Shown: positions 44,849 through 54,431 of the stretch, in pieces
How the letters are laid out: every line of letters begins with the position of its first letter
Numbering within the stretch: the first letter of the stretch is position 1
Origin: Solitalea koreensis
Lineage (GTDB): Bacteria; Bacteroidota; Bacteroidia; Sphingobacteriales; Sphingobacteriaceae
DNA length: 64,000 bases
Direction of reading: 5' to 3'
NCBI RefSeq assembly: GCF_900182575.1
Contig: NZ_FXSZ01000004.1
Location: 124,001-188,000 of the forward strand
Translations under genes and position numbers: made by a program
Notes under the pieces: generated by a model
What the model saw: only the letters and a program-made list of their open reading frames with translations
What the model was told of the DNA's origin: nothing
Databases searched by the model: none

Positions 44849-47737
44849 ATGAAGTTAGATATCAATTATAAAGAAGCTTTTGAAGGTCGTCACATTGCTC
44901 CGGATGAGCAAGAAGCTACCCAGATGTTAAATACTATCGGAGTGAACTCACTCGATCAGTTGATCGAGCAAACAGTTCCTGCTGCTATTCGTCTGAAAAA
45001 GCCTCTTAACTTGCCGGCTGCTAAAACTGAGTTTGAATACCTGAAAGCGATTAAGCAAGTTTCAAGTCAGAACAAGGTATTTAAATCATTTATTGGCCGT
45101 GGTTACTATGATACATTTACACCAAATGTAATTCTGCGTAATATCATGGAAAACCCGGGATGGTACACTCAATATACTCCTTACCAGGCTGAGATTGCTC
45201 AGGGTCGTTTACAGGCATTGTTGAATTATCAAACTACTGTATTGGATCTTACCGGAATGCAGATTGCGAATGCTTCATTGCTTGATGAAGGTACGGCTGC
45301 TGCAGAGGCGATGTTCATGCAATTCTCTTTACGCAAAAATAATGACGCGAATATCTTCTTCGTGTCTGAAGAAGTACTTCCTCAAACTATTGATATTTTA
45401 AAAACTCGTTCAATGCCATTAGGTATTGAATTGGTTATTGGTGATCACAATACCGTGGAGTTAACCGAGAACATGTTCGGTGCAATTGTTCAATATCCTG
45501 CGGCTAATGGCGAGGTGTTCGACTATACCGAGTTCTCTAATAATTGCCATGCGAAAGGTATTAAATTAACCGTTGCTGCTGATTTATTGAGTTTGGTGTT
45601 GTTAACCCCTCCATCTGAATTTGGTGCCGATATCGTAATCGGTTCATCACAACGTTTTGGAGTGCCTATGGGTTATGGTGGTCCTCATGCTGCATTTTTC
45701 GCAACCAAAGAAGAATACAAACGTTCAATGCCAGGTCGTATCATTGGTGTATCTATCGATGCCCAAGGTAATCCGGCATTGCGTATGGCTTTGCAAACAC
45801 GTGAGCAACATATCCGTCGTGATAAAGCAACTTCAAATATTTGTACCGCTCAGGCGCTTCTTGCTATTATGGCGAGTATGTACGCTGTTTACCATGGCCC
45901 TAAAGGTTTGAAACAAATTGCTGGTCGTACCCACGGATTAACAATTTTGTTAAACGATGCACTTAAAGGTCTTGGCTTTAGTGTGTTGAATAAATCGTTT
46001 TTTGATACGATTACTGTTGATGCTGGTGAACTGGTAGAGTCGATTCATAAAATTGCTGTTGATGAAGAAATGAACTTCTTCTACAATGGTTCTAAAATTG
46101 GTATCGCTTTAGATGAAACTACTTCAGTGGAAGATGTTAAGCAGATCGTTAAGATTTTTGCAAGAGTAATTGGTAAGAAATTGGAAGATGTAAACTTTGA
46201 AGCTATCGAGGCTTCGCTTGCATCATCAGTTGTTAGCAATTTAGTCCGTCAGTCGGATTTCTTAACCCATCCATTATTTAACACGCATCATTCTGAGCAT
46301 GAGATGTTACGTTACATCAAAAGCTTAGAGAATAAAGACCTTTCCTTAACGCACTCAATGATTGCCTTAGGTTCATGTACCATGAAGTTGAATGCAACTG
46401 CCGAAATGATTCCGGTAACCTGGGCTGAGTTTGGTAAATTGCATCCTTTTGCACCAATTGATCAGGTTGGCGGTTACATGCAAATGATTACTGAGTTGGA
46501 GAATGCTTTATGCGAGGTAACTGGCTTTGCTGGTGCCAGCTTGCAGCCTAACTCGGGTGCGCAAGGTGAATACGCAGGTTTGATGGTTATTCGTCAATAC
46601 CACAAAGACCGTGGTGAAGGCGCAAGAAATGTTGTTTTGATCCCTTCTTCTGCTCACGGTACTAATCCTGCAAGTGCAGCACTGGCTGGTTTCAAAATTG
46701 TTGTAACCAAGTGTGATGTTAATGGTAACATTGATGTTGAGGATTTACGTGCAAAAGCTATTGAACATAAAGATGACCTTGCTGCTTTGATGGTTACTTA
46801 CCCATCAACTCACGGGGTGTTCGAAGAAGCAATTATCGAAATCTGCCAAATTATCCACGATAACGGCGGACAAGTATATATGGACGGTGCAAATATGAAT
46901 GCACAGGTTGGCTTAACCAGTCCTGCTAACATTGGCGCTGATGTTTGTCACTTGAACTTACATAAAACCTTCTGCATTCCTCACGGTGGTGGTGGTCCTG
47001 GAGTAGGTCCAATTTGCGTAGCTAAACACTTAGTTCCATTCTTACCTGGTCATCCGGTGGTTAAAACAGGTGGTGAAAAATCGATCCATGCAGTGTCATC
47101 TGCTCCTTGGGGTAGTGCAAGCATTTTGTTAATTTCTCATGCTTACATCTCAATGATGGGTGGCAATGGATTAACGAATGCTACCAAGCACGCAATTCTA
47201 AATGCTAACTATATTAAAGCTCGTTTAGAAGAACATTATCCGGTTCTGTATACAGGATCACAAGGTCGTTGTGCTCACGAAATGATTTTGGATTGCCGTT
47301 CATTTAAAAACTTCGGTATTGAAGTAGCTGATATCGCGAAACGTTTGATGGATTATGGTTTCCATGCTCCTACAGTATCGTTCCCGGTGCCAGGAACAGT
47401 AATGATTGAACCTACTGAATCAGAGCCTAAAGCTGAATTGGATCGTTTCTGCGACGCGATGATTGCTATTCGTCATGAAATTGCGGAAATTGAAGCTGGT
47501 AAAGCGGATAAAGTAGATAACGTTTTGAAAAATGCTCCTCACACAGCTAATGTAATTACAGCTAATGAGTGGAATCACGCTTATTCTCGTCAAAAAGCAG
47601 CTTATCCATTACATTGGGTGAAAGACAATAAATTCTGGCCTTCAGTAGCTCGATTGAACGAAACACATGGTGACAGAACCCTGATTTGTTCTTGTCCTCC
47701 AATTGAAAGCTATGCTGAAGAAGCAGTAGAAGCATAA
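44849..47737 (+). CDS. gcvP: Glycine dehydrogenase (glycine cleavage P-protein)
   Basis: Decarboxylates glycine and passes the aminomethyl group to lipoyl GcvH. The single-chain form is 962 residues from the ATG at 44849; a longer frame would include the promoter. It has two PLP-like halves. The PLP lysine is Lys706 in NLHKTFCIPHGGGGPG, and FIGRGYYDTFTPNVI, EASLLDEGTAAAEAM and LQPNSGAQGEYAGL are present. gcvH and gcvT are not in the window. The predicted leader is too short for a glycine riboswitch. Confidence 0.97.
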   Translation: MKLDINYKEAFEGRHIAPDEQEATQMLNTIGVNSLDQLIEQTVPAAIRLKKPLNLPAAKTEFEYLKAIKQVSSQNKVFKSFIGRGYYDTFTPNVILRNIMENPGWYTQYTPYQAEIAQGRLQALLNYQTTVLDLTGMQIANASLLDEGTAAAEAMFMQFSLRKNNDANIFFVSEEVLPQTIDILKTRSMPLGIELVIGDHNTVELTENMFGAIVQYPAANGEVFDYTEFSNNCHAKGIKLTVAADLLSLVLLTPPSEFGADIVIGSSQRFGVPMGYGGPHAAFFATKEEYKRSMPGRIIGVSIDAQGNPALRMALQTREQHIRRDKATSNICTAQALLAIMASMYAVYHGPKGLKQIAGRTHGLTILLNDALKGLGFSVLNKSFFDTITVDAGELVESIHKIAVDEEMNFFYNGSKIGIALDETTSVEDVKQIVKIFARVIGKKLEDVNFEAIEASLASSVVSNLVRQSDFLTHPLFNTHHSEHEMLRYIKSLENKDLSLTHSMIALGSCTMKLNATAEMIPVTWAEFGKLHPFAPIDQVGGYMQMITELENALCEVTGFAGASLQPNSGAQGEYAGLMVIRQYHKDRGEGARNVVLIPSSAHGTNPASAALAGFKIVVTKCDVNGNIDVEDLRAKAIEHKDDLAALMVTYPSTHGVFEEAIIEICQIIHDNGGQVYMDGANMNAQVGLTSPANIGADVCHLNLHKTFCIPHGGGGPGVGPICVAKHLVPFLPGHPVVKTGGEKSIHAVSSAPWGSASILLISHAYISMMGGNGLTNATKHAILNANYIKARLEEHYPVLYTGSQGRCAHEMILDCRSFKNFGIEVADIAKRLMDYGFHAPTVSFPVPGTVMIEPTESEPKAELDRFCDAMIAIRHEIAEIEAGKADKVDNVLKNAPHTANVITANEWNHAYSRQKAAYPLHWVKDNKFWPSVARLNETHGDRTLICSCPPIESYAEEAVEA

Positions 47738-47784
47738 GTTTGGGCTTTAGGGTTAAGGTTTTTAGTTCTAAAGATTTAATAGAT

Positions 47785-47826
47785 AAAAGCGTCCTTGATT
47801 AAACAAACAAGGACGCTTTTTTATTT
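47785..47826 (+). terminator. Terminator of gcvP
   Basis: Perfect 13-bp stem AAAAGCGTCCTTG (47785-47797) with 47808-47820 and a T run. It can also serve the convergent phosphopantetheinyl transferase gene, whose strand shows A/T symmetry. Confidence 0.9.
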
Positions 47827-47888
47827 ATTTAATCTGACAAGCTAAGCCTCTGTATTATTTTTCATTTTCTGCTTTTCACTTTAGCTTT

Positions 47889-48533
47889 TCAGTCTTCTTT
47901 TACGTAAGCAACCATATAGTCTTCAAATTCAAAATAATTCACAGTTAAGGGTTCGGGTGTATCGGGCATAAGAATTCGGGCAGAAATTACACCTCCATCC
48001 ATGGAGTATGGGAATGAATCCAAGATAATTCCTTCAATAAAGTTCAACCCTTTTTTGCCGTACATTTTATAGAGAGCCTCTTTAGCCGCCCAGCAGGCAT
48101 AAAGGTGATGGATGCGGTGAGATGGATCAATAAATGCCTGTTCTTTTTCTGATAGAAATTTGTTTACCACGCGTTCAATCTTCTCCTTGATTTCTTCAAT
48201 ATCAATTCCAACCCTATTGGTCTGGCTAATCATTACCGCTGCATAATCAAAAGAATGGCTGAGTGAAAAATAATGAGGGAAATTGACTAAAAATGGTTTG
48301 TTGTGTTCGTCAATACCCGTTTTTATATAGTCTTGCGTATTAATAAGGGTACGTAATAACACACGGCTACCTAGCCAATGCAATTCTCGTTTGCCCTTAC
48401 TCAAACTTTGGTATACGCTTTTTTCCCCTTCGTCAAGTTGAAGTTTGCTATAGAGCAGGTGAGCGGGTTCTTCTATTTTCCAAACAGCAAATTCTGTTGC
48501 TGCGTCAATTATTTTATGTAAAACGATAGGCAT
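47889..48533 (-). CDS. 4'-phosphopantetheinyl transferase, Sfp/AcpT family
   Basis: Attaches the 4'-phosphopantetheine arm from CoA to carrier proteins. The 214-residue protein is read from the ATG at 48533; a TTG four codons earlier is possible. Metal and catalytic motifs are GIDIEEI (109-115), then FLSEKEQ and WAAKEALYK (148-156). Length is that of the Sfp type rather than AcpS. The carrier substrate is unknown; no polyketide or peptide cluster is nearby, so it may be the main enzyme for fatty-acid ACP. Confidence 0.9.
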   Translation of the reverse strand: MPIVLHKIIDAATEFAVWKIEEPAHLLYSKLQLDEGEKSVYQSLSKGKRELHWLGSRVLLRTLINTQDYIKTGIDEHNKPFLVNFPHYFSLSHSFDYAAVMISQTNRVGIDIEEIKEKIERVVNKFLSEKEQAFIDPSHRIHHLYACWAAKEALYKMYGKKGLNFIEGIILDSFPYSMDGGVISARILMPDTPEPLTVNYFEFEDYMVAYVKED

Positions 48534-48674
48534 AATGATAGTCAAGAGTTTACAGTTGAAAGTTCAACATCTGGGATTCTGGGTCAATATAGCTGCGTTC
48601 TGGGCTTTAGATCCAGAACTTCAGACTATTGTCTATGAACCATCAACTTAAAGTATTATTTTTGGCCAAATTAC

Positions 48675-48731
48675 AAAAAAAACCCGCCTGATACGGAATT
48701 TACCAATTGGAGTGAATGTTGGATGCGGGTT
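48675..48731 (-). terminator. Terminator-like hairpin upstream of the PPTase gene
   Basis: AACCCGC (48681-48687) and GCGGGTT (48725-48731) pair across a 37-base loop. On the minus strand a run of eight T follows (48675-48682). It sits about 140 bp before the phosphopantetheinyl transferase start, in its 5' direction. It may end an undetected short transcript or act as an attenuator. Confidence 0.35.
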
Positions 48732-48772
48732 CTTGATGTCCATAAAAAATAAACACTTCAGAAAAAAATAAT

Positions 48773-49309
48773 ATGATCTTATCCGACAAGCGCATCCTGG
48801 AAGAAATTGAAAATGGAACTATTGTGATTGAGCCTTATGACAGGAAGTTTCTTGGCACCAATTCATACGATGTACATTTAGGAAAACATTTGGCTGTATA
48901 TGTGAATCGTGAACTCGATGCCCGTAAACATAATGCGATTGAACATTTTGAGATTCCTGAAGAAGGATTTGTGCTGCAGCCGAACACACTATACTTGGGA
49001 GTAACGGAAGAATATACCGAAACTCATGCGCATGTGCCTTTTTTGGAAGGAAAGTCAAGTACGGGCCGCTTAGGGATCGATATTCATGCAACCGCCGGAA
49101 AAGGCGATGTGGGCTTTTGTAACACATGGACCTTGGAGATTTCATGTGCTCAACCTGTTCGTATATACGCAGGTATGCCCATTGGTCAACTTATTTATTT
49201 CGTTGTTGAAGGTGATATTGAAACCCTCTACAAGCATAAGTTGAATGCAAAATACAACGCCCGAACTGTACAGCCTGTAGAATCGATGATGTGGAAAAAT
49301 CAGTTTTAA
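48773..49309 (+). CDS. dcd: dCTP deaminase
   Basis: Deaminates dCTP to dUTP for thymidylate synthesis. The 178-residue trimeric-fold protein contains MILSDKRILEEIENG, SYDVHLGKHLAVY, the substrate loop FLEGKSSTGRLGIDIHATAG and GFCNTWTLEISC with the C-terminal GMPIGQLIYF. It has the ordinary dcd rather than the bifunctional dUTPase extension. It is followed by a strong 17-bp terminator hairpin. Confidence 0.95.
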   Translation: MILSDKRILEEIENGTIVIEPYDRKFLGTNSYDVHLGKHLAVYVNRELDARKHNAIEHFEIPEEGFVLQPNTLYLGVTEEYTETHAHVPFLEGKSSTGRLGIDIHATAGKGDVGFCNTWTLEISCAQPVRIYAGMPIGQLIYFVVEGDIETLYKHKLNAKYNARTVQPVESMMWKNQF

Positions 49310-49372
49310 GAATTTAATAAATATATCTGATAGTCAGGCGTTTGCTCCTGTTATTTTACAGGGAATGCTTTC

Positions 49373-49417
49373 AAGCCTCTTTTAAATTTCGTAAATTTAA
49401 AAGAGGCTTTGTTTTTT
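49373..49417 (+). terminator. Terminator of dcd
   Basis: Perfect 17-bp inverted repeat AAGCCTCTTTTAAATTT (49373-49389) with 49393-49409 and a 3-base loop, followed by a T-rich tail. Confidence 0.88.
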
Positions 49418-49598
49418 ATTCCTTTAGGCAGTGATAAAGCTTCTTTTTTAAATTTTGTAATACCGCGAATTGCTCTTTCTAAATCGGAACCGAATCTGTT
49501 TCAATGAAATTTTTTGGAGCGTAAGTGCGTAATGGTTTTACTGTAATTATTAGATGTAAAATATGGAATAGCTTTTACTGCTTATAACTTGTTAAGGC

Positions 49599-52331
49599 AT
49601 GAAAAAAAATCTGATCTATACGATATTCTTGGGTCTGCTTATAATGCTGTTTTCTGCAACACTCCCTCCTGATAATGGCGAGCAGTTGATCAAAAAAATA
49701 ATGGATAATCTTGCCAATTATCATGAAAAACTTCCTCAGGAAAAAATATACCTACATATTGATAAACCGTATTATGGAAGTGGTGATAACATCTACTTTA
49801 AAGCTTATTTGGTGCATGCCAACGATAATACCCCCTCAGAGCTAAGTAAAGTAATTTATGTAGATATGCTTAATGCAGAGGATAAGCCCGTTGAGCGTTT
49901 GATATTGAAAAAAGATCACGGTGATTTTAACGGAAGTATTCCTCTTTCTGATTCTATACCCGAGGGCATTTACCGTTTGCGTGCCTACACCAGCTGGATG
50001 CGTAATTTTGGAGAAGACTATTTTTATTCTACAAATATAAAAATTGGCAATGCCCGTCTTACCAATATTAAACCAATAATTGACTATGAGTTTGATAAAA
50101 CTAAAAAGAATCAGGAAGTTACGGCTATAATAAAATTTAATAACGAGCGGGGTGAGCCAATTGTTGGTAAAGAAGTACAGTATGAAATTATTATGGTTGG
50201 CCGGAATGGACTTAAAGATAAGACCACTACTGATGCGCAAGGAACGATTGCTATAAGAGTTCAAAATACGAATCACGTTGATTTTCCGCATAAGCATATT
50301 AAAGCCACTATTAATTACGATGGATTACCGTTTACAAAAAACTTCTACATTCCTTACTTCGCACCGGATATAGATCTTCAGTTTTTCCCGGAAGGAGGAA
50401 GTTTGGTCAATGAATTACCTTGTGTTGTGGGGTTCAAAGCTGTGGATGTACAAGGTAAAGGCGCCGATGTTAAGGGCTATATTTCCGACGAACAGGGCAA
50501 TAAAATTGTTGATTTTCAAAGCTCCCATTTAGGAATGGGGAAACTTGCTTTCGTTCCGAAAAAAGGCCATCAATACAAAGCCTTTATTAAAGATAAAGCC
50601 GAAAATGTACAAGAAGTTTTATTGCCAGAAGCTTTAGATAAAGGTTTGGTTTTAAGTGTTCGAAGCCAGACGGATGAACAGATCAGGGCTGTCATTATGG
50701 CAAATCCATCTTTTATTGAAGAAAAACAAAGAATTGTGGTAGTTGGTCTGTCGCATGGAGTGGTTCATTATGCGGCAAGTCAGCAAGTTAATGAGAGTGT
50801 TTACCAATTTACAATACCTAAAGAACAGTTTCCGACGGGTATTGCACAGATTACGGTGTTCAATTCCATTGGTCAGCCATTAGCAGAACGTTTGGTATTT
50901 ATTAATCGGCATGATCAACTGGGTTTTTCCATTAGTACAGATAAGGCTAATTATCGTCCTCATGAAAACGTAAATATGAAGATCATTGTGCAGGACCCTC
51001 AGGGTAAACCTGTACAGGGGGATTTCTCGCTTGCTGTTACCGATAATAATGTTGTTCAAGTTAGGTCTGATGCAGCGTCTATTCTTTCCAATTTATTGTT
51101 TACTTCTGATTTGCAGGGACATATTGAAGATGCAGGGTATTATTTTGATGGGAAAGAACCAAATGCAGCAGAAGATCTTGATGTGCTATTGTTAACCCAG
51201 GGGTGGAGAAGGTACGAATGGTCCAATATTATTGCCGGGATTTTCCCTGAAACCCCGTATCCATTAGAATTAGGTTTGGTAATTGCCGGAAAGGTTAAAA
51301 CAATCTCTGATGACCAACCGGCTAAAAATGCGGCTGTAACTTTGTTTACGACAAAAAACAAACAACTCTTCCAGGCAACAACTACCAATAACGATGGCGA
51401 ATTTCAATTTACAGGGCTTGATTTTCCGGATAGTACACGGTTTATAATTCAGGCGAGAAATGAGAAAGGGGGGAAGGCTGTGGATATCGAAATTTTCGAT
51501 TCTTTTCATGGAGCCTCCATCAAAAAGAGCCTTATCGCCGATAATATTGGAGTGGAGTTAAAAACCTATCTTAAAGCAAATAAGAAAGAATTTGATTTTC
51601 GCCGTGAAAAATTGGGATATAAAACGGTACTGTTAAGCGAAGTAGTTGTACACAGTACAAGGCTTCCTAATAATAATAATGCTGTTTTGAAAATTTATAG
51701 TACTCCGGATGCAGTTATAACTGCTGAAGATATTAGTAGGTCAAGTGCAATAATGACTGGCAACTTGCTCGATGCCATAAGAGGGCGTGTGGCAGGTGTT
51801 GATGTTACAGGCAATACGGTTACCATTAGAGGTGTTCATACTGTTTTTGGTAATACAAGTCCATTGGTTGTATTAGACGGAGCTGAAGTTGATGTAGGGT
51901 GGTTGAGGGCAGTTAATCCTATAGATGTTGAATCGATTGAATTTTTAAAAGGCCCTTCTGCCGCTATTTATGGCATGCGTGGATCTAATGGTGTTATTGC
52001 TATATATACTAAACGTGGTAATTTTCTTACAGGTGCTTATTCAAAAAAAGGAATGCTTAGTTTTTATCCAGAGGGATATCAGGTGGTTAAGGCATTTTAC
52101 GAGCCTAAATATAATGTAGAGAAAGAACGTAAAGATAAGGCTCCGGATGCTCGAACGACCATCTACTGGAACGGTAATATTAAAACTGGTAAGAATGGTG
52201 AAGCCTTGGTTTCATTCTACACAGCCGACAGTCCGGCATCTTATACCTCAATAATTGAAGGTCTAACGGCCTCTGGTCAATTAGGCCGGGGAATAGCATC
52301 TATACGGGTTGATAATTCGTATTCTCCATAG
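49599..52331 (+). CDS. Exported MG2-like protein with TonB-receptor plug, no barrel
   Basis: The 910-residue protein has an N-terminal signal (about 1-22). A macroglobulin MG2-like region comes first (EKIYLHIDKPYYGSGDNIYF, about 47-150), with more beta domains to about 660. One of these is carboxypeptidase-regulatory-like, ending VAGKVKTISDD. A TonB-dependent-receptor plug follows near 700-800 (AIRGRVAGVDVTG, PLVVLDGAEVD, EFLKGPSAAIYGMRGSNGVI). It ends about 90 residues later with no space for a 22-strand barrel. The plug may dock to a partner receptor or protease-like complex. The function is unknown. A single gene with terminators on both sides. Confidence 0.85.
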   Translation: MKKNLIYTIFLGLLIMLFSATLPPDNGEQLIKKIMDNLANYHEKLPQEKIYLHIDKPYYGSGDNIYFKAYLVHANDNTPSELSKVIYVDMLNAEDKPVERLILKKDHGDFNGSIPLSDSIPEGIYRLRAYTSWMRNFGEDYFYSTNIKIGNARLTNIKPIIDYEFDKTKKNQEVTAIIKFNNERGEPIVGKEVQYEIIMVGRNGLKDKTTTDAQGTIAIRVQNTNHVDFPHKHIKATINYDGLPFTKNFYIPYFAPDIDLQFFPEGGSLVNELPCVVGFKAVDVQGKGADVKGYISDEQGNKIVDFQSSHLGMGKLAFVPKKGHQYKAFIKDKAENVQEVLLPEALDKGLVLSVRSQTDEQIRAVIMANPSFIEEKQRIVVVGLSHGVVHYAASQQVNESVYQFTIPKEQFPTGIAQITVFNSIGQPLAERLVFINRHDQLGFSISTDKANYRPHENVNMKIIVQDPQGKPVQGDFSLAVTDNNVVQVRSDAASILSNLLFTSDLQGHIEDAGYYFDGKEPNAAEDLDVLLLTQGWRRYEWSNIIAGIFPETPYPLELGLVIAGKVKTISDDQPAKNAAVTLFTTKNKQLFQATTTNNDGEFQFTGLDFPDSTRFIIQARNEKGGKAVDIEIFDSFHGASIKKSLIADNIGVELKTYLKANKKEFDFRREKLGYKTVLLSEVVVHSTRLPNNNNAVLKIYSTPDAVITAEDISRSSAIMTGNLLDAIRGRVAGVDVTGNTVTIRGVHTVFGNTSPLVVLDGAEVDVGWLRAVNPIDVESIEFLKGPSAAIYGMRGSNGVIAIYTKRGNFLTGAYSKKGMLSFYPEGYQVVKAFYEPKYNVEKERKDKAPDARTTIYWNGNIKTGKNGEALVSFYTADSPASYTSIIEGLTASGQLGRGIASIRVDNSYSP

Positions 52332-52406
52332 TCTGCATTCGACCGCTCATGCTTTTATATACAAGAGGCAGCACGTATTTGCTGCCTCTCTTGTTATCTT
52401 ATTTTT

Positions 52407-52414
52407 TACCTTTG
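52407..52414 (+). promoter_or_regulatory. lpxH -7 element
   Basis: TACCTTTG matches TAnnTTTG exactly, 21 bp before the TTG at 52436 used as start codon. This argues against an upstream ATG at 52349, which would precede the promoter. Confidence 0.55.
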
Positions 52415-52435
52415 CAGCAATCAATTTTTTTATCA

Positions 52436-53188
52436 TTGCAAGGAAACAAGAAAATTTACTTCGCTTCTGATTTTCACTTGGGAGTTCCCACCTATCAAAA
52501 AAGCCGTGAACGCGAAGATCGTATCGTTCGATGGCTCGATTCAATTAGACATGACGCTCATGCAATTTATTTAGTAGGAGATATTTTTGATTTTTGGTTT
52601 GAATACAGTTCTGTAGTGCCCAGAGGATATGTTCGTTTGCTTGGTAAATTAGCTGAATTAAGCGATTCAGGAATTAAGCTTATCTTCTTCAAAGGGAATC
52701 ACGATATGTGGATGTTTGATTATCTGCATAAAGAATTGAATGCTACCATTATTTCCAATGAATTAATTCTTGAATATGGCGGTAAACGCATTTATGTTCA
52801 TCATGGAGATGGGTTGGGCCCTGGCGATGGCAAGTATAAGCTCTTAAAAAAGTTCTTTCGCAGTCCGTTTTGCCAATGGTTGTTTGCCCGAATTCACCCC
52901 AATTTAGGTATTGGAATCGCCGATAAATGGTCGCGTAATAGCCGCATTGCAAATGATCAAAAGGAAGAATTTTTAGGAGAAGAGAAAGAGTGGTTAGTTG
53001 TTTTTAGTAAAGAAGTGCTTCAGAAAGAGCATTTCGATTATTTCATTTTCGGTCACCGTCATTTACCGCTCGATATAAAACTTACTGAAAACAGTCGTTA
53101 TGTTAACCTTGGTGAATGGATTCATTTTAATACTTACGCTGTGCTTGATGAATTTGGAGCACTGGAGCTGAAAACATTTGAAGGTTAA
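52436..53188 (+). CDS. lpxH: UDP-2,3-diacylglucosamine diphosphatase
   Basis: Cleaves UDP-2,3-diacylglucosamine to lipid X in lipid A synthesis at the inner membrane. The TTG at 52436 gives MQGNKKIYFASDFHLG and 250 residues, matching Bacteroidota homologues. Calcineurin-like metal motifs are SDFHLG (Asp12, His14), VGDIFDFW, FKGNHD, VHHGDG and FGHRHLP. The open frame extends to an ATG at 52349, but the -7 element lies between. The prfA gene follows on the same strand. Confidence 0.92.
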   Translation: MQGNKKIYFASDFHLGVPTYQKSREREDRIVRWLDSIRHDAHAIYLVGDIFDFWFEYSSVVPRGYVRLLGKLAELSDSGIKLIFFKGNHDMWMFDYLHKELNATIISNELILEYGGKRIYVHHGDGLGPGDGKYKLLKKFFRSPFCQWLFARIHPNLGIGIADKWSRNSRIANDQKEEFLGEEKEWLVVFSKEVLQKEHFDYFIFGHRHLPLDIKLTENSRYVNLGEWIHFNTYAVLDEFGALELKTFEG

Positions 53189-53232
53189 AAGAGTTAATGG
53201 TAATTGAATCCTTAAAGATTGAGGAAAATTGG

Positions 53233-53240
53233 TAACTTTG
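53233..53240 (+). promoter_or_regulatory. prfA -7 element
   Basis: TAACTTTG, exact match to TAnnTTTG, 38 bp before the prfA start. No -33 TTG at the ideal distance. Confidence 0.5.
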
Positions 53241-53278
53241 CACACTTTTACAATTAATACAAGTAAAAAGCATTCAAT

Positions 53279-54352
53279 ATGTTAGATAAATTAGAGGCAA
53301 TCAAATCGCGTTGGAAGGATGTTGAAAATGAACTTTCAAGTCCTGATGTGATGAGTGATATGAAGCGCTTCGCAGCTTTAAATAAAGAATACAAAGATCT
53401 TACTCAAATAGTTACAAAGGCAGATGTTTACTCCAATGTAATGAGTAATATAGATGCTAATAAACAAATTTTAGCCACTGAAAAAGACGAAGAGTTTCGT
53501 GAAATGGCTAAGGTGGAGTTGGAAGAATTGTTGGTTCAGCGCGATGAGCTGGAAGAAGAAATTCGTGTGATGCTTATTCCTAAAGATCCTGAAGATGCGA
53601 AAAATGCAGTTTTGGAGATCAGAGGTGGAGCAGGCGGCGACGAGGCGAGTCTTTTTGCAGGCGATTTATACCGTATGTACTTGCGTTTTTGCGAGGCTAA
53701 AGGTTGGAAAACCGAATTGGTGGACGAAACTCCGGGTACTGCCGGTGGTTACAAAGAGGTGGTGATTAACGTGATCGGTGAAGACGTTTATGGTCAGCTG
53801 AAGTACGAGTCAGGTGTGCACCGTGTTCAGCGCGTTCCTGCCACCGAAACACAAGGTCGTGTGCATACTTCTGCAGCTTCAGTAGTCGTATTGCCCGAAG
53901 CTGATGAATTCGACGTACAGATCAATATGAATGATGTTCGTAAAGATTTATTCTGTTCATCCGGTCCGGGCGGACAGTCAGTAAATACAACGTATTCGGC
54001 CGTACGTTTAACGCACATTCCTACCGGAGTTGTTGCTCAATGTCAGGATGAAAAATCTCAGATCAAGAACTTTGAAAAGGCATTGGGTGTTCTTCGTTCC
54101 CGTATTTACGAAATGGAGCTTCAAAAGCACCTGGCAGAAACCGCTATGAAACGTAAAACGATGGTGTCAACGGGCGATCGTTCAGCTAAAATCCGTACCT
54201 ATAATTATCCACAAGGCCGCGTTACAGAACATAGAATTGGTTTAACGATTTATAATTTAGGTGCAGTTATGGACGGCGATGTGCAGAATATCATTGATGC
54301 TCTGCAACTTGCGGAAAATGCCGAGCGCATGAAAGAAGGAACGGTTGCATAG
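53279..54352 (+). CDS. prfA: Peptide chain release factor 1
   Basis: Recognises UAA and UAG and releases the finished polypeptide. The 357-residue protein has the N-terminal coiled part, then EIRGGAGGDEASLFAGDLYR. The GGQ catalytic motif lies at 231-233 in GPGGQSVNTTYSAVRLTHIP, with HRVQRVPATETQGRVHTSAA before it, and the C-terminal YNYPQGRVTEHRIGLT marks class RF1. Length is normal. The tRNA-Asp array follows after a probable terminator. Confidence 0.98.
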   Translation: MLDKLEAIKSRWKDVENELSSPDVMSDMKRFAALNKEYKDLTQIVTKADVYSNVMSNIDANKQILATEKDEEFREMAKVELEELLVQRDELEEEIRVMLIPKDPEDAKNAVLEIRGGAGGDEASLFAGDLYRMYLRFCEAKGWKTELVDETPGTAGGYKEVVINVIGEDVYGQLKYESGVHRVQRVPATETQGRVHTSAASVVVLPEADEFDVQINMNDVRKDLFCSSGPGGQSVNTTYSAVRLTHIPTGVVAQCQDEKSQIKNFEKALGVLRSRIYEMELQKHLAETAMKRKTMVSTGDRSAKIRTYNYPQGRVTEHRIGLTIYNLGAVMDGDVQNIIDALQLAENAERMKEGTVA

Positions 54353-54359
54353 TTTTAAA

Positions 54360-54399
54360 AGAGTCTTTAAATAATTTTGACTTTTAAAATAAAGACTCT
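54360..54399 (+). terminator. Hairpin after prfA
   Basis: Perfect 10-bp stem AGAGTCTTTA (54360-54369) with 54390-54399 (20-base loop). The T tract is weak and the right arm overlaps the tRNA promoter, so it may be an overlapping terminator and promoter. Confidence 0.5.
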
Positions 54400-54406
54400 A
54401 TATTTG
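54376..54406 (+). promoter_or_regulatory. tRNA-Asp array promoter (TTTG-N19-TATATTTG)
   Basis: TTTG (54376-54379) and TATATTTG (54399-54406) are separated by 19 bp, an exact match to the Bacteroidota promoter. Transcription should begin near 54413, about 20 bp before the first tRNA. Confidence 0.75.
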
Positions 54407-54431
54407 CATTCCCAAAAACAAATGGGGTAAT

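Noticed and set aside
52349..52435. N-terminal extension of LpxH from the ATG at 52349
   Set aside because: A TAnnTTTG element lies inside this stretch at 52407-52414, and homologues begin near the TTG at 52436.
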